Assembly: GCF_014640115.1 (NCBI RefSeq)
Contig: NZ_BMGI01000001.1
Span: 1,109,733-1,173,732, forward strand
DNA from: Sinisalibacter lacisalsi
Lineage (GTDB): Bacteria > Pseudomonadota > Alphaproteobacteria > Rhodobacterales > Rhodobacteraceae
Length of the DNA: 64,000 nucleotides
Direction: 5' to 3'
The notes below the pieces were generated by a model that worked only from the letters and a program-made list of their open reading frames with translations, had not been told where the DNA came from and ran no database searches. The translations under genes were made by a program, and so were the position numbers. How positions within the stretch are numbered: the stretch's first letter is position 1; the number at the start of each line of letters is the position of its first letter. Shown piece by piece: positions 43,832 to 53,089 of this stretch.

Positions 43832-44154
43832 ATTCGGCCGGGACATTCTGAATGATTGGCCCTCGGATTTCGATAGCGGTTCGAATTTCCAGGTAGGTCG
43901 ACGGTCCCTGAGAACCCCCCGCTCGAGGTCTTGGATACCCTCCCTGGCGTACGAGAAGGGTCATGAAATGTCCTTCGCCATCCATCGACACGAGGGTTTC
44001 CAAACCAACCTGATCTTGCGAGAGGATCACCTTCTCCCATTGACCTGCCAACTCCGTCTGCACATATCCGCTCTCCGTAGGCCGTGATCCACTTGAACCG
44101 CCCCAGTATTTCCGGAGAACGGTCACATTTCTGCCTGTTCGGCTCTATACGCCA
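43832..44154. other. Gap with an unassigned minus-strand frame
   Basis: A minus-strand frame starting GTG at 44126 reads SGYVQTELAGQWEKVILSQD and then GHFMTLLVRQGGYPRP. It looks protein-like, but it runs on into the antisense of the neighbouring gene before stopping at 43749, and it has no good start. It may be a remnant. No other signal seen here. Confidence 0.3.
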
Positions 44155-45186
44155 ATGTTCATGGATCAGATCTGGTCATTCCTGTCGGATTTTCGGTCGG
44201 TGGTCGCCGGTCCGACAAGTCGCCTGTGGCCAGTCTACCTCCTGGTCACACTGGCGATCTGCATGATCGTCTACCGCCAGCAGGCCGAGCAGAAGTCGTT
44301 CATGCGATGGCTCTTTCCCAAGTCGATCTACCTGCACCCTTCGCATATCGTCGACCTGAAGATATTCATTCTCAACAGGAGCTTCGCCGCGTTCGGCATC
44401 TTTAATCTCGTCTTTTTCAGCCCTGTCGTTGCCCTGGCCATTGTCCATCTGGTCGGCTCGGGGCACACGTCGCCTCCCCTACCGTCCGTGGTGATTGCAC
44501 TCCTGCTTCTCGTCGTGAGCGACTTCTCGACCTACTGGGTGCACCGCATCCATCACGAGAGCCGCATCATCTGGCCCTTTCATGCGCTGCATCATTCGGC
44601 CGAGATCATGACGCCGATCACGGTCTATCGAAAGCACCCCGTCTACGACCTGATATCGTCGTTGGTTCGCGGCGTGCTCATCGGCGTGCTGCAGGGGATC
44701 ATGCTGAGCGCATTCGGTCAGGCGCCCGCGGCCACCACCATCGCCGGCGTGAACGCCTTCTACGTCCTGTTCAACATTGCCGGCGCGAACCTGCGCCATA
44801 GCCATGTATGGCTCAGTTTCGGGCCGGTGATCGAGCACATTGTCATCTCCCCGGCGCAACATCAGATCCACCATTCGCTCGACCCTCGCCACCACAACAA
44901 GAATTACGGCGAGGTGCTCGCCATCTGGGATTGGATGTTCGGCACACTCTACGTCCCGCGCTCCCGGGAAACCGTCGCATTCGGCCTGGGCGATCGCAAC
45001 GGCAACCCCCTCGCGCAGCGCCATGACAGCCTGAGGGCGGCCATGGTCGTGCCCGTGCGCGACAGCCTGCGGCAGGTCGGCAAGTTGCTGGGCCGGCGCA
45101 GCCGTGCCGGCGGGAACGGCACGGGCACGGACGATGCGTCAAGGTCCTTCGTCACGCCCGGAACGCCGTCGACCGGCACGGAGTAA
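44155..45186 (+). CDS. Sterol desaturase / fatty acid hydroxylase family protein
   Basis: A 343-residue integral membrane protein with about four helices and the three His clusters of the di-iron fatty-acid hydroxylase superfamily: WVHRIHH, FHALHHSAE and QHQIHHSLDPRHHNKNYG. It probably hydroxylates or desaturates a lipid, hopanoid or related substrate in the inner membrane. The last 50 residues are Ser/Thr/Gly-rich and likely disordered. The acyltransferase gene follows within 4 bases, which suggests a joint lipid modification. Confidence 0.9.
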   Translation: MFMDQIWSFLSDFRSVVAGPTSRLWPVYLLVTLAICMIVYRQQAEQKSFMRWLFPKSIYLHPSHIVDLKIFILNRSFAAFGIFNLVFFSPVVALAIVHLVGSGHTSPPLPSVVIALLLLVVSDFSTYWVHRIHHESRIIWPFHALHHSAEIMTPITVYRKHPVYDLISSLVRGVLIGVLQGIMLSAFGQAPAATTIAGVNAFYVLFNIAGANLRHSHVWLSFGPVIEHIVISPAQHQIHHSLDPRHHNKNYGEVLAIWDWMFGTLYVPRSRETVAFGLGDRNGNPLAQRHDSLRAAMVVPVRDSLRQVGKLLGRRSRAGGNGTGTDDASRSFVTPGTPSTGTE

Positions 45187-45190
45187 CCTC

Positions 45191-46321
45191 ATGTCGCGGG
45201 GCTTTTCCATCTACCTCGATGCCGTACGCTTCGCGGCGGGGATGCTGGTGCTGATGTCGCACTTCGCCTATCCACGCTTCAGCGGCGGCCGCTGGTTGTG
45301 GATGCGGGAACTGAACCTCGGCAGCGACGCGGTCGTCATGTTCTTCGTGCTCTCGGGGCTCGTGATCGCCCATGTGGTTCATGCCAAGCCCGGAGGGGCC
45401 GGAACCTATGCCTTCGACCGCGCCACGCGGTTCGTCTCGGTGGCGCTTCCCGCGCTGGTGCTAGGGTTCGCCCTCGACCGAATGGGCACGCGGATCGCCC
45501 CGGAGGTCTATCCGTCCTGGGCATATTCCCATTTGCCGCTCTGGGAGATCCTGCTGCGCGGCCTGACGTTTTCAAACGAATGGAGCGGACAGGCGACACG
45601 GCTGGGGAGCAACGGTCCGTACTGGTCCCTGAGCTACGAGGCTGCCTACTACGCGCTCTTCGGCATCGCCATCTACGCGCGCGGGGCCCGGCGCATCGTG
45701 CTTCTCGCGCTGGGCGGCTGGATAATCGGACCCAACATCCTGCTGCTGCTCCCGGCATGGCTGATGGGCGTCTTGGTGCAGAGGTGCGTCGCCCGGGGGC
45801 GCGTCACGCAAGGGCGGGCCGCGCTTGCCCTCGCGGTCCTGCCCGTGGCCGCCTACATCCTCGCACTTCGCTTTGGAGTGCCCGACCTCCTTCGCGCGCC
45901 GATCGCGGAGTATGGCGCCAGTCTTCGGTTCTCGGATGAATTCATCTGGAACAACCTACTTGCCGGTCTGATGGGTGTGCACCTTCTGGGGATGGCCGGG
46001 CTCCTGCGCGGGCGCGGGACCTTCCGGAACGCCACACGGATCCGCTGGCTCGCGGGCGGGAGCTTTTCGCTCTATCTGGTGCATTACCCGGTCTTGCAGG
46101 TGCTCGCGGCCATGGGTCTGGACAGCGCAGACCTCGGCGAGGACCTGATCCTAATCGCCGCGACACTTGCGATCTGCTACGGCTTTGCGGAGCTGACCGA
46201 AAGGCGGCTCACCGTCTTCAGAGTTGCCCTGATGCGGATGCGTCGGTGGCCGAACGTCAGGGCCGGCCGGCGCGCGCCCGAAGCCGTCGGCAGGAGCGCA
46301 GCGTGCGAGAAGACGGGCTGA
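45191..46321 (+). CDS. Acyltransferase family 3 membrane protein
   Basis: About 376 residues with ten or so hydrophobic segments. The N-terminal FSIYLDAVRFAAGMLVLMSHFAYPRFSGG and FFVLSGLVIAHV hold the R/D and H motifs of family 3 (OafA/NolX-type) acyltransferases, and SFSLYLVHYPVLQVLAAMG closes the domain. I use the ATG at 45191; the frame open to 45104 overlaps the desaturase gene. Such enzymes O-acetylate or succinylate glycans and lipids at the inner membrane. Confidence 0.88.
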   Translation: MSRGFSIYLDAVRFAAGMLVLMSHFAYPRFSGGRWLWMRELNLGSDAVVMFFVLSGLVIAHVVHAKPGGAGTYAFDRATRFVSVALPALVLGFALDRMGTRIAPEVYPSWAYSHLPLWEILLRGLTFSNEWSGQATRLGSNGPYWSLSYEAAYYALFGIAIYARGARRIVLLALGGWIIGPNILLLLPAWLMGVLVQRCVARGRVTQGRAALALAVLPVAAYILALRFGVPDLLRAPIAEYGASLRFSDEFIWNNLLAGLMGVHLLGMAGLLRGRGTFRNATRIRWLAGGSFSLYLVHYPVLQVLAAMGLDSADLGEDLILIAATLAICYGFAELTERRLTVFRVALMRMRRWPNVRAGRRAPEAVGRSAACEKTG

Positions 46322-46346
46322 ACGCGCGGCATTCAAAGACTATGCA

Positions 46347-46366
46347 CGTGCGGCACAAGCCGCACG
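46347..46366 (+). terminator. Hairpin terminator after the acyltransferase gene
   Basis: CGTGCGGC pairs with GCCGCACG around an ACAA loop, 26 bases after the stop codon. A short T-containing sequence follows. Confidence 0.55.
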
Positions 46367-46673
46367 CTTGGTGATCGCGCGCCCACTTGCTTCAAGCCTT
46401 CCCAAGCTCGTCCGCGGTCCCGCCGCGCCGTCTCCGAAAATGCTGCGCGATTCATGAACGTCCGTTCTGATGAAGCTGCGGTGCAGAACAGAACACGTCA
46501 GCGAGGGGTTGATATGGGCCGTTCGTTATCATGTCGAAAGACGCGAGTGGCACGAAGGGCAAAAGGCGGCTGGAGACAACCATCGCCGCCACCGCGGCCT
46601 GTGATCCGAGCAGCCCCGCATCGGCGCGGTTCCTGATCATCGATATGCAGGCAGTGAAACTATCGCCATTCGG
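46367..46673. other. Convergent gap, nothing recognised
   Basis: About 300 bases between the acyltransferase terminator and the end of the RND pump gene. Short frames of about 60 codons on both strands have no family signal. Confidence 0.4.
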
Positions 46674-49600
46674 CTAGATTTGCCGGGCGTGGGTCTCCCG
46701 GCTCTCCCGGTTGTCCGAAACCTTCGCTGCGCCGATGCGCGCGAGTCCGAAATCGTCGAGGATGGCATAGACCGCCGGCAGCACCAGGATCACCACGAGG
46801 ATCGCCGCGATCAGGCCGAAAACCAGGCTCGCTACCAGCGGCACGAGAATCTGGGCTTGAAGGCTGGTTTCGGTGAGTATCGGGATCAGCCCCGCGACAG
46901 TTGTAGTGGTTGTGAGGAACATCGCGCGGAACCGCATCCGCACCGCCCGGCCTGCGGCCCCGGTTACGCCATCCGGCCCCTCGCCATGCTCGTCCTTGAT
47001 GAAGCCGACGAGCAGGATCGAGTTGTTCACGACCACACCGGCGAGTGCGACATAGCCCAGGAGGCTCGGCATCGAGAAATCGAGTCCCATCGCCAGGTGG
47101 CCGAAAATGGTTCCCGTGAGCGCCAGCGGGATGACCAACATGACCACGAGGGGCTCGATGTAGCTGCGAAACTGGAAGCTGAGCAGGAGGAAAACCCCGA
47201 ACAGCCCGATGGCGAATCCCTTCATCATCGACAGCTGCGTTTTCGCCGCCTCCGCGCGCTGGCCCTCCACGTCCAGCGTGACCCCGGGGTGGCGTTGCAG
47301 CAGATCCGGCGCGAAGCGGTCGAGCGTGTCGCTGACGATGGCATTGGCATTGGCGAGGCGCGTATCGATCGTGCCCTGCACCGTGATGGTGCGCACGCCA
47401 TCCTCGCGGTTGATCCGGGCAAACCCCCGCCCAAATTCGACGTCGGCTACCACCGAGAGCGGCACGGCCGCGCCATCTGGTAGCACAAGCACGAAATCGT
47501 CGAAGAAGCCAAGCTGCGCCGCGGCGTCGTCCGTCACCTGTGCGGTAACCTCAACAGACCGGCCCGCGACCTGCATCTCGCTGACCGTGGTTCCGAGATA
47601 GGCCCCACGCAACTGGTCGGCCACCATGGCAGCGGTGATGCCCATTGGCCCCGCCGCATCGGTCAGAGTGATCCGCCGTTCGGGTTTGCCGGGGCGCAGG
47701 TCGTCCATCACCGAGGTAACGCCTTGATAGCTCGCAAGCCAGGCGGTGAGCTCCCGGGCGGCAGATTTGAGCATCTCGAGGTCATCGCCCTTCAACCGCA
47801 TGTCGAGTGCGATCCCCGCCGGCCCGATTGTGCTCTCGGCATATCTGAGCGCGATTACGTCTGGCAGGCTACCCACCTCCGCGCGCCAGGCTGCCATCAC
47901 CGGATCGGGCCGCAGCGTGCGCTCCGACGAGGGCAGGAGATCGACCGACACGGTGGCAAGGTGCGGCCCCGCCTCGAAGGAGTCCCGGTTGACGCCGTAG
48001 CGCACCGTTATCCCCTGGACAAGTTCAGCGCCCCCCGGCTGAGGCGTGGAGGCGTTCACACGCCCGATGCCCGCAATCAACTCTTCCACAACGGCCTCGG
48101 TGCGCGCCAGTGGCATGCCTTGGGGCAGCAGCAGCCGCGCCTCGACGACGTCGCCGTCTATCTCGGGGAAGGCCGTGAATTTCAGCGCACCCCCCGCCAG
48201 TTGCGCCACCGCGACCAGGAGGATCGCAACCGCCGCCCCCGCAACGGCGTAACGCGCGCGGATGGCGCCATCTGCGAGCCGGCCCGTTGCATCAGTGAGG
48301 AATCCGAGAAGGGAATCGGCTACCCGGGCGAGCCGCCCCTCTCGGCGGGCATCAATGCTGTGCAGGAGGTGGTGCGGCAGGATCAGGAAAGCTTCGATCA
48401 GCGACACGGCCAGCACGAAGAGCATCACCGCTGGGACGACGCGCAGCACGGCGCCGAGATCGCCCTTGAGGAAGGCGAGCGAGCCAAAGATCATCGCCGT
48501 GGTCGCGAAAGAGGCGAGCACGTTGGGAAAGACCTGACTTGCGCCGCGGATCGCCGCGTCGAGCCGGTCTGCGCCCTTCTCCCTGTGCCGGGCGATGTTT
48601 TCCGAGATGACGATGGCATCGTCCATGAGCAGGCCGATCACGATGAGCAGGCCGATCGTCGTCATCAGGTTCAGCGAGTAGCCGAAGGCCGCCATGATCG
48701 CGAGACCACCCATGAAGGAAACCGGCAGTCCTGCGGTGACCCAGAAGGCGAAGCGCAGCCCGAAGAAGAGCCACAGCACGGCGAAGACGAGGGCCAGGCC
48801 CTGCAAGCCGTTCACGACCACCAGCATCAACCTTTCCCGGATGACCGTTGCGCCATCGGACGTGATTTCCAGAGACACGCCGGGTGGCGCAGCGGCACGC
48901 TCCCCTTCCAGAAAGGCTGTGAGCGCGTCGATGGTATTCAGCGAGTCCTCGGAGCGGGTCTTGGTGATGTCGAGGAGCGCGGCGGGGCGGCCATTGTAGA
49001 AGATCGCATCATCCGCATTCGCGTAGCTCTCGCTCACGGTCGCGATGTCGCCGACCCGGACCTGGCCGCCACCCTGCGAGGCGCGCACGACCACCTCGGC
49101 AAGTTCGGACGGGGTGCGTCGTTCCTCAGCTACGCGGATAAGAAGCGAGCGTGCGGCACTGTCGAGATTGCCCACCGGCATGTCGAGGCTTTCGGCCGCA
49201 ACCGCCTTCGCCACGTCGGCCACCGAAACACCGTAGTGGCGAAGCGCCACGGGGTTCAGCTCGATCCGAAGTTCGAGCGTGGGAAAGCCCCGGATCTCGA
49301 CCCGTGGGAGCCCAGCTTGCAGCATCCGCGTGCGCAGCGCCTCGGCATAGGCTTCGAGGTTGGGCCGGTTGTCGAGGCCCGTTACCGCCACAGAGGCGAC
49401 GAAATCCGTCAACCCCAGCGCGCGGATCTCGGGGCGTTCTGCCCGTTCGGGGAAGTCGCCGATCGCGTCGATCTCGGCCGTCACATCCGCGACGAAACCC
49501 TGAAAATCCGCCCCCTCGCGCATACGGGCGATGGCGCGGCCAAGGCCCTCGCGCGACTCGCAGGACTTGGTTTCGAGATCGTTGACGCCGTCGAGCGCGG

Positions 49601-49799
49601 TTTCGATCAGCTTGCAGATGCCGGTTTCCACGTCTTCCGGCCGCGCGCCCGGATAGGGCACCGAGATTTCCACCTCATTCGCCCCGGCGCGGGGAAAGGT
49701 CTCGCGCAGGAGCGTCGGCGAGGCGATGAGTCCCGCTCCAATGAAGACGATCATCAACAGGTTGGCGATCGTCGGGTGTGCGGCGAAGAAGCGGATCAT
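46674..49799 (-). CDS. RND efflux transporter permease
   Basis: A 1041-residue inner-membrane pump of the HAE/AcrB superfamily. The first helix (FFAAHPTIANLLMIVFIGAG) is followed by a porter domain. The second helix cluster has GLLIVIGLLMDDAIVISENIARHREKG, the motif with the proton-relay Asp pair, and the second half repeats this pattern. It is the final gene of the overlapping operon with its adaptor. No outer-membrane TolC-type factor is encoded nearby, so it must borrow one. Substrates are likely drugs, detergents or metals and cannot be told from the sequence. Confidence 0.94.
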   Translation of the reverse strand: MIRFFAAHPTIANLLMIVFIGAGLIASPTLLRETFPRAGANEVEISVPYPGARPEDVETGICKLIETALDGVNDLETKSCESREGLGRAIARMREGADFQGFVADVTAEIDAIGDFPERAERPEIRALGLTDFVASVAVTGLDNRPNLEAYAEALRTRMLQAGLPRVEIRGFPTLELRIELNPVALRHYGVSVADVAKAVAAESLDMPVGNLDSAARSLLIRVAEERRTPSELAEVVVRASQGGGQVRVGDIATVSESYANADDAIFYNGRPAALLDITKTRSEDSLNTIDALTAFLEGERAAAPPGVSLEITSDGATVIRERLMLVVVNGLQGLALVFAVLWLFFGLRFAFWVTAGLPVSFMGGLAIMAAFGYSLNLMTTIGLLIVIGLLMDDAIVISENIARHREKGADRLDAAIRGASQVFPNVLASFATTAMIFGSLAFLKGDLGAVLRVVPAVMLFVLAVSLIEAFLILPHHLLHSIDARREGRLARVADSLLGFLTDATGRLADGAIRARYAVAGAAVAILLVAVAQLAGGALKFTAFPEIDGDVVEARLLLPQGMPLARTEAVVEELIAGIGRVNASTPQPGGAELVQGITVRYGVNRDSFEAGPHLATVSVDLLPSSERTLRPDPVMAAWRAEVGSLPDVIALRYAESTIGPAGIALDMRLKGDDLEMLKSAARELTAWLASYQGVTSVMDDLRPGKPERRITLTDAAGPMGITAAMVADQLRGAYLGTTVSEMQVAGRSVEVTAQVTDDAAAQLGFFDDFVLVLPDGAAVPLSVVADVEFGRGFARINREDGVRTITVQGTIDTRLANANAIVSDTLDRFAPDLLQRHPGVTLDVEGQRAEAAKTQLSMMKGFAIGLFGVFLLLSFQFRSYIEPLVVMLVIPLALTGTIFGHLAMGLDFSMPSLLGYVALAGVVVNNSILLVGFIKDEHGEGPDGVTGAAGRAVRMRFRAMFLTTTTTVAGLIPILTETSLQAQILVPLVASLVFGLIAAILVVILVLPAVYAILDDFGLARIGAAKVSDNRESRETHARQI

Positions 49800-51148
49800 C
49801 GCGCGCGCGCCAGAAAGGCCGCGAGGGCATCATCTTCGACAGGTGCGAGAAGCATGCCCGGCAACGCGAACGGGATATCGCTCACCACCACGCGGGCATC
49901 CGCGTCGAGCCCCTCTCCGATCACCGCAAGCTCGTCCTGCACCAGGAGCGGGGTAACCGTCGCCGCGGCAAGCCGGTCGTCGGCTCCGACCAGCCAGAGG
50001 CTCGTGCCCGACAGGGCCGCGCGCGGCACCACAAGGCCTTCGACAGGCTTCCCGGCGATCTCGACCTCGACGAACATTCCCTTGGTCAGTGGCGGGCGCC
50101 GGGCGGGGGCGGCGCCGGAATAGGCGTCCTCGACCTCGACAATCACCCCGAGCGAACCTGTCCGGGGGTCGATCGTTTCGCTCACCCGGGCAACGCGGGC
50201 GGGCCAGGTGAGGGTTTCATCCCCCAGAACCAGCCGCACCTCCGCCATGAGCGAAAGGCCTTCGAGCAGCTTCGTCATCGCCGCCGGGTCGGCGGCGTAG
50301 GCTGCGGCGTCGGGGGCGGTATGGCGCAGGAGCGCGCGCAGGCGGGCGACGGGAACCTGAGCTTCCACCTCGGCCACGGCGGTCCCGTCCAGCGTTGCGG
50401 CCACTTCGCCCGACCGCAGGAAGCGCCCTTCTTCCACCGCGACCGAGGCCACCCGGGCCTCGAACGGCAAGGTAAGCGTGGTGCGCCCGAGGTTCAGCCG
50501 GGCCGCTTGTGCGGAGGCGCGCGATACGGCGATCTGTTCCTGCTGCACTCTGCGTTGCGTGGGGATGAGCGAAAGGCCCGCCTCGATCCCCTGTACCTTC
50601 TGCCGCTGGACCAGCTCGGCGGACCGGGCATTGTCGAGCCCCGATTGTGGCAGGTTGCCCCCCTCGAACAGGCTGCGGGCGCGGGCGAGATCGGCTGCCT
50701 TGAGCGCAAGCGCCTCTCGCTCGATCTCGAGGGCGGCGCGTTGGTTGTCTTCCGAGACCGCGAGTTCGTCCAGCCTCGCCTCGGCGGCACGCAGGTTGGC
50801 CTCGGCCTGGGCAAGGGCGAGGTCGTAATCCTCCTCGGCTATGCGCAGCAGCGGCGTGCCCGCAGGCAGGGCCGCCCCGCGTTGCAGGCCGGGGTTGGTC
50901 CAGGCCACCGTGCCGGAAACCTGGGCGATAGCCTCGAATGTTTCAGCCGGCGTCACCAGTCCGTAGCCGCGCAGCGTGGGAGCCACCGCCCCGGCGCGCG
51001 CAGGGATCACGCGCACCGCGACCGCCCGCTCGGCAGCCACAATCTGATCCGGCGGCGCCTTGGTCTGAACCGTGTAGGCGAGATAACCCATCCCCGCACC
51101 GATCAGCGGCAGGGTGAGCAGGATCAGTTTCAGGCTGTTACGCATCAT
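49796..51148 (-). CDS. RND periplasmic adaptor (membrane fusion protein)
   Basis: A 450-residue protein. It has an N-terminal membrane anchor (LKLILLTLPLIGAGMGYLAYTV), a barrel-sandwich segment (GTVAWTNPGLQRGAALPAGTPLLRIAEEDYDLALAQAEANLRAAEARL) and a helical hairpin at residues about 100-180. Beta-barrel and membrane-proximal domains follow (VARVSETIDPRTGSLGVIVEVEDAY). It links the RND pump to an outer-membrane channel. It overlaps its neighbours by 4 bases on both sides. Confidence 0.93.
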   Translation of the reverse strand: MMRNSLKLILLTLPLIGAGMGYLAYTVQTKAPPDQIVAAERAVAVRVIPARAGAVAPTLRGYGLVTPAETFEAIAQVSGTVAWTNPGLQRGAALPAGTPLLRIAEEDYDLALAQAEANLRAAEARLDELAVSEDNQRAALEIEREALALKAADLARARSLFEGGNLPQSGLDNARSAELVQRQKVQGIEAGLSLIPTQRRVQQEQIAVSRASAQAARLNLGRTTLTLPFEARVASVAVEEGRFLRSGEVAATLDGTAVAEVEAQVPVARLRALLRHTAPDAAAYAADPAAMTKLLEGLSLMAEVRLVLGDETLTWPARVARVSETIDPRTGSLGVIVEVEDAYSGAAPARRPPLTKGMFVEVEIAGKPVEGLVVPRAALSGTSLWLVGADDRLAAATVTPLLVQDELAVIGEGLDADARVVVSDIPFALPGMLLAPVEDDALAAFLARAR

Positions 51149-51732
51149 GCCTCGCTTTCCCGCGCGAAGGCGGAGATTTGCAGAGAGAGGAGCCGTTCGC
51201 CCTCATCAAGAAGCTTCGTGGGGTCGCGGTTCAGCAAGAGACGCAAAACGAGGCTCTGCAGGACGCCCATCAGCAGGGTTGCCAGATCGTTCGGCGAAAT
51301 ATTCCCGCGCAGCGCATCTTCAGACTGGGCCTCTGCGCAGAGCTGGACGAGGGCCGCCTGGAAAGCCAGAATGTGCTCTCGCATTGCCGCGCGCATTGCG
51401 GCTTTTTCGTCGTCGGAATCGCGCGCGACCATGATCTCAGGCAATGCCGGGGTTCGGCTTACCAAGGCGAGGTGGCCGAGGACGAGGGCGCGCAGCCGGT
51501 CGATGGCAGGGGCTTCGAGGGTTGTAGCGGCGTCAATGTTGGCGGCAATCTCACCGCCCAGCCGGTCGGTGATTGCGCGCCACAGATCGGCCTTGGATCG
51601 GAAGTGCCGGTAGATCGCAGGTTGGGTCAGACCAAGACACTGGGCGATGGCCACCGTGGTCACGGCATTCGGCCCGCCATCGAAGGCGAGCGCAAGCGCG
51701 GTATCGAGAATCTGAGTGCGGCGATTGCTCAT
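51145..51732 (-). CDS. TetR/AcrR-family repressor
   Basis: 195 residues. The N-terminal HTH is SNRRTQILDTALALAFDGGP, then IAQCLGLTQPAIYRHFRSKADLWRAI, typical of TetR/AcrR. The C-terminal ligand domain is helical. I place the start at 51732 because AAGGGCGCGT precedes it and it overlaps the upstream gene by 4 bases; the longer frame to 51897 reads as Arg-rich shadow. Local position makes it the repressor of its own RND operon, most likely through the palindrome at 52151. Confidence 0.92.
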   Translation of the reverse strand: MSNRRTQILDTALALAFDGGPNAVTTVAIAQCLGLTQPAIYRHFRSKADLWRAITDRLGGEIAANIDAATTLEAPAIDRLRALVLGHLALVSRTPALPEIMVARDSDDEKAAMRAAMREHILAFQAALVQLCAEAQSEDALRGNISPNDLATLLMGVLQSLVLRLLLNRDPTKLLDEGERLLSLQISAFARESEA

Positions 51733-52118
51733 ACACGCGCCCTTCGTGCGAACAGGGCGACAAGGAGCCAGAACGCCACCCGAAAGCCCAGTGCTACGGC
51801 AGTCCGAGGCTCGACCTGCGTTCCGCGCATAGCCTCGACGGCGAAGCCGAGGGCGGCGATCAGGGTGGCGGCGGCGATGGCGAGCGCCAGGCGCCACGCC
51901 CAGGGGCTACGGTTGAAGAGAAGAACTGCTGCCGCGATGTAGCCGAAACCGAGAATCAGGTTGGCCCATAGCACGAAGGGGATCGTTGCCCCGGCAAGGT
52001 CTCTTCCGGGGCCGAAAAGCACGGCCCCCGCTGCGAATATCGTCAACAGCCCAAAGCCGGCGGCCACGAGGGCCATCACACCTGTGATCGGAGAGCGCGG
52101 GTTTTGAAAATTGGCCAT
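51729..52118 (-). CDS. Small four-helix membrane protein of the efflux operon
   Basis: A 129-residue protein with four hydrophobic helices (ITGVMALVAAGFGLLTIFAAGAVLF, IPFVLWANLILGFGYIAAAVLLF, ALAIAAATLIAALGFAVEAM and AVALGFRVAFWLLVALFARRA). It is the first gene of the RND operon, 33 bases after the palindrome, and overlaps tetR by 4 bases. No specific family recognised; it could be an accessory of the pump or a sensor. Confidence 0.75.
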   Translation of the reverse strand: MANFQNPRSPITGVMALVAAGFGLLTIFAAGAVLFGPGRDLAGATIPFVLWANLILGFGYIAAAVLLFNRSPWAWRLALAIAAATLIAALGFAVEAMRGTQVEPRTAVALGFRVAFWLLVALFARRARV

Positions 52119-52150
52119 GACGCTGCTTCATAGTCTGATGAGTCGGCAGC

Positions 52151-52166
52151 GTTATATCGATATAAC
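52151..52166. promoter_or_regulatory. Probable TetR operator (perfect palindrome)
   Basis: GTTATATCGATATAAC is a perfect 16-base inverted repeat, AT-rich in a GC-rich genome, 33 bases upstream of the first gene of the efflux operon. Size, symmetry and place are those of a TetR-family operator overlapping a promoter. Confidence 0.75.
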
Positions 52167-52765
52167 ACAACCTTGGCGAGGCCTTTGTGAGTCTGGCGGC
52201 AGAGCGGCTTTCTCTGATTGAGACCGGTATTGTTTCAGCCGTTAGGTTTGATTGGCTGGCGCCTTCGGTGGCGCGCCTATGAACCTGTCTCGTGCTGCTC
52301 CGTGGTACGATCAAGCGCGTGACTTCAAATTGTCTGCCCCTTCATCGGATGACTCGGCGCGTTCTGGGCATAGCAAGTCCTGACCATTCGCCCCAACCCT
52401 TCTCATCATCGCCCCACTTTCGGGAAGGGTAGCCGTGGTCCCGGCGGAGCCTCAGCCTTAAATTGTTTGTCGTGACAGCAACGCCGAGGAACGGGGAGAC
52501 GCTCCGTTTCGAGCCAGCAAACAGAATGATGTTTGAAATGGTGCCCGGGGGCGGAATCATACTATCTACTTAAACTATTGTTTTTAATATATTTTTGCTC
52601 AGCCGACAATAATCGGCCCACCTTTTGGGCCACCCCGCAACGCGAGAAACAGCGAGTCGCTATGTTCTGGCTTGGATCACCGGTCACTTCGGACTAGCCT
52701 CGTCGCGCCTAGGCTTTTGTCAACCCTAGGGCATCGCGATGCTCTTCAGTCATGGAGAGATCGTG
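52167..52765. other. Junction region between core genome and island
   Basis: About 600 bases without a supported gene. A weak minus-strand frame at 52342-52560 has no family signal. The tRNA-end-like site at 52539-52558 divides GC-rich sequence on the left from AT-rich sequence on the right (around 52560-52605, with TTGTTTTTAATATATTTTTG). Promoter elements for the AlpA-like gene are probably in the right part. Confidence 0.5.
52539..52558 (-). other. Candidate attachment site: tRNA 3' end fragment
   Basis: The minus strand reads GATTCCGCCCCCGGGCACCA. This fits tRNA positions 57-76 exactly: G57, A58, T-stem 3' strand with invariant C61, acceptor 3' strand CCCGGGC, discriminator A and CCA. The remaining 5' part of a tRNA is absent, since the upstream side is AT-rich. 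Such 3' ends are the classic core of integrase attachment sites, left behind at the far border of an integrated element. Confidence 0.6.
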
Positions 52766-52963
52766 ATGAGGATACTTTCAAAGCGCCAACTCAAGGAGTT
52801 GGTCCTCTACTCGCCGCAACACGTCGCGCGGCTGGAAAAGGCAGGCCAATTCCCCAAGCGGGTACAGCTGGGCCCGAACAGAGTGGGATGGGTTGAGGAC
52901 GAGGTGCTGGACTGGCTCCAGCAACGGTTGGATGGTCGCGAAGAGCCCAAACGACACTCCTGA
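52766..52963 (+). CDS. AlpA-family helix-turn-helix regulator
   Basis: A 65-residue MerR-like HTH protein: MRILSKRQLKELVLYSPQHV, then RLEKAGQFPKRVQLGPNRVGWVEDEVLDWL. This is the AlpA/excisionase-type pattern with the F-P-x-R-x2-LG core and a W-x3-EV-x2-WL end. GGAGA is placed about 9 bases upstream of the ATG. AlpA proteins control integrase or excision in prophages and genomic islands, so this marks the element as integrative. Confidence 0.88.
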   Translation: MRILSKRQLKELVLYSPQHVARLEKAGQFPKRVQLGPNRVGWVEDEVLDWLQQRLDGREEPKRHS

Positions 52964-53089
52964 AAGGGAGCTAGGGTGGCCAGGCGTGCACAGCCTGGTC
53001 ACCCGACCCCTGCCCACCACATGGCTGTTGCCAAAAGCTGTTCGCTCGGTCACTTTGCGCTGAGCCGCACAAAAAAGTACAATGAAATC

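Noticed and set aside
43749-44126. 125-codon minus-strand frame
   Set aside because: Half of it is antisense to the exported His/Met-rich gene and the GTG start is weak. It is mentioned as a possible remnant only.
47724-50123. 799-codon plus-strand frame opposite the RND genes
   Set aside because: Composition is that of an antisense shadow, and no motifs are present.
52342-52560. 72-codon minus-strand frame next to the island border
   Set aside because: It overlaps the tRNA-end-like site and has no family signal.
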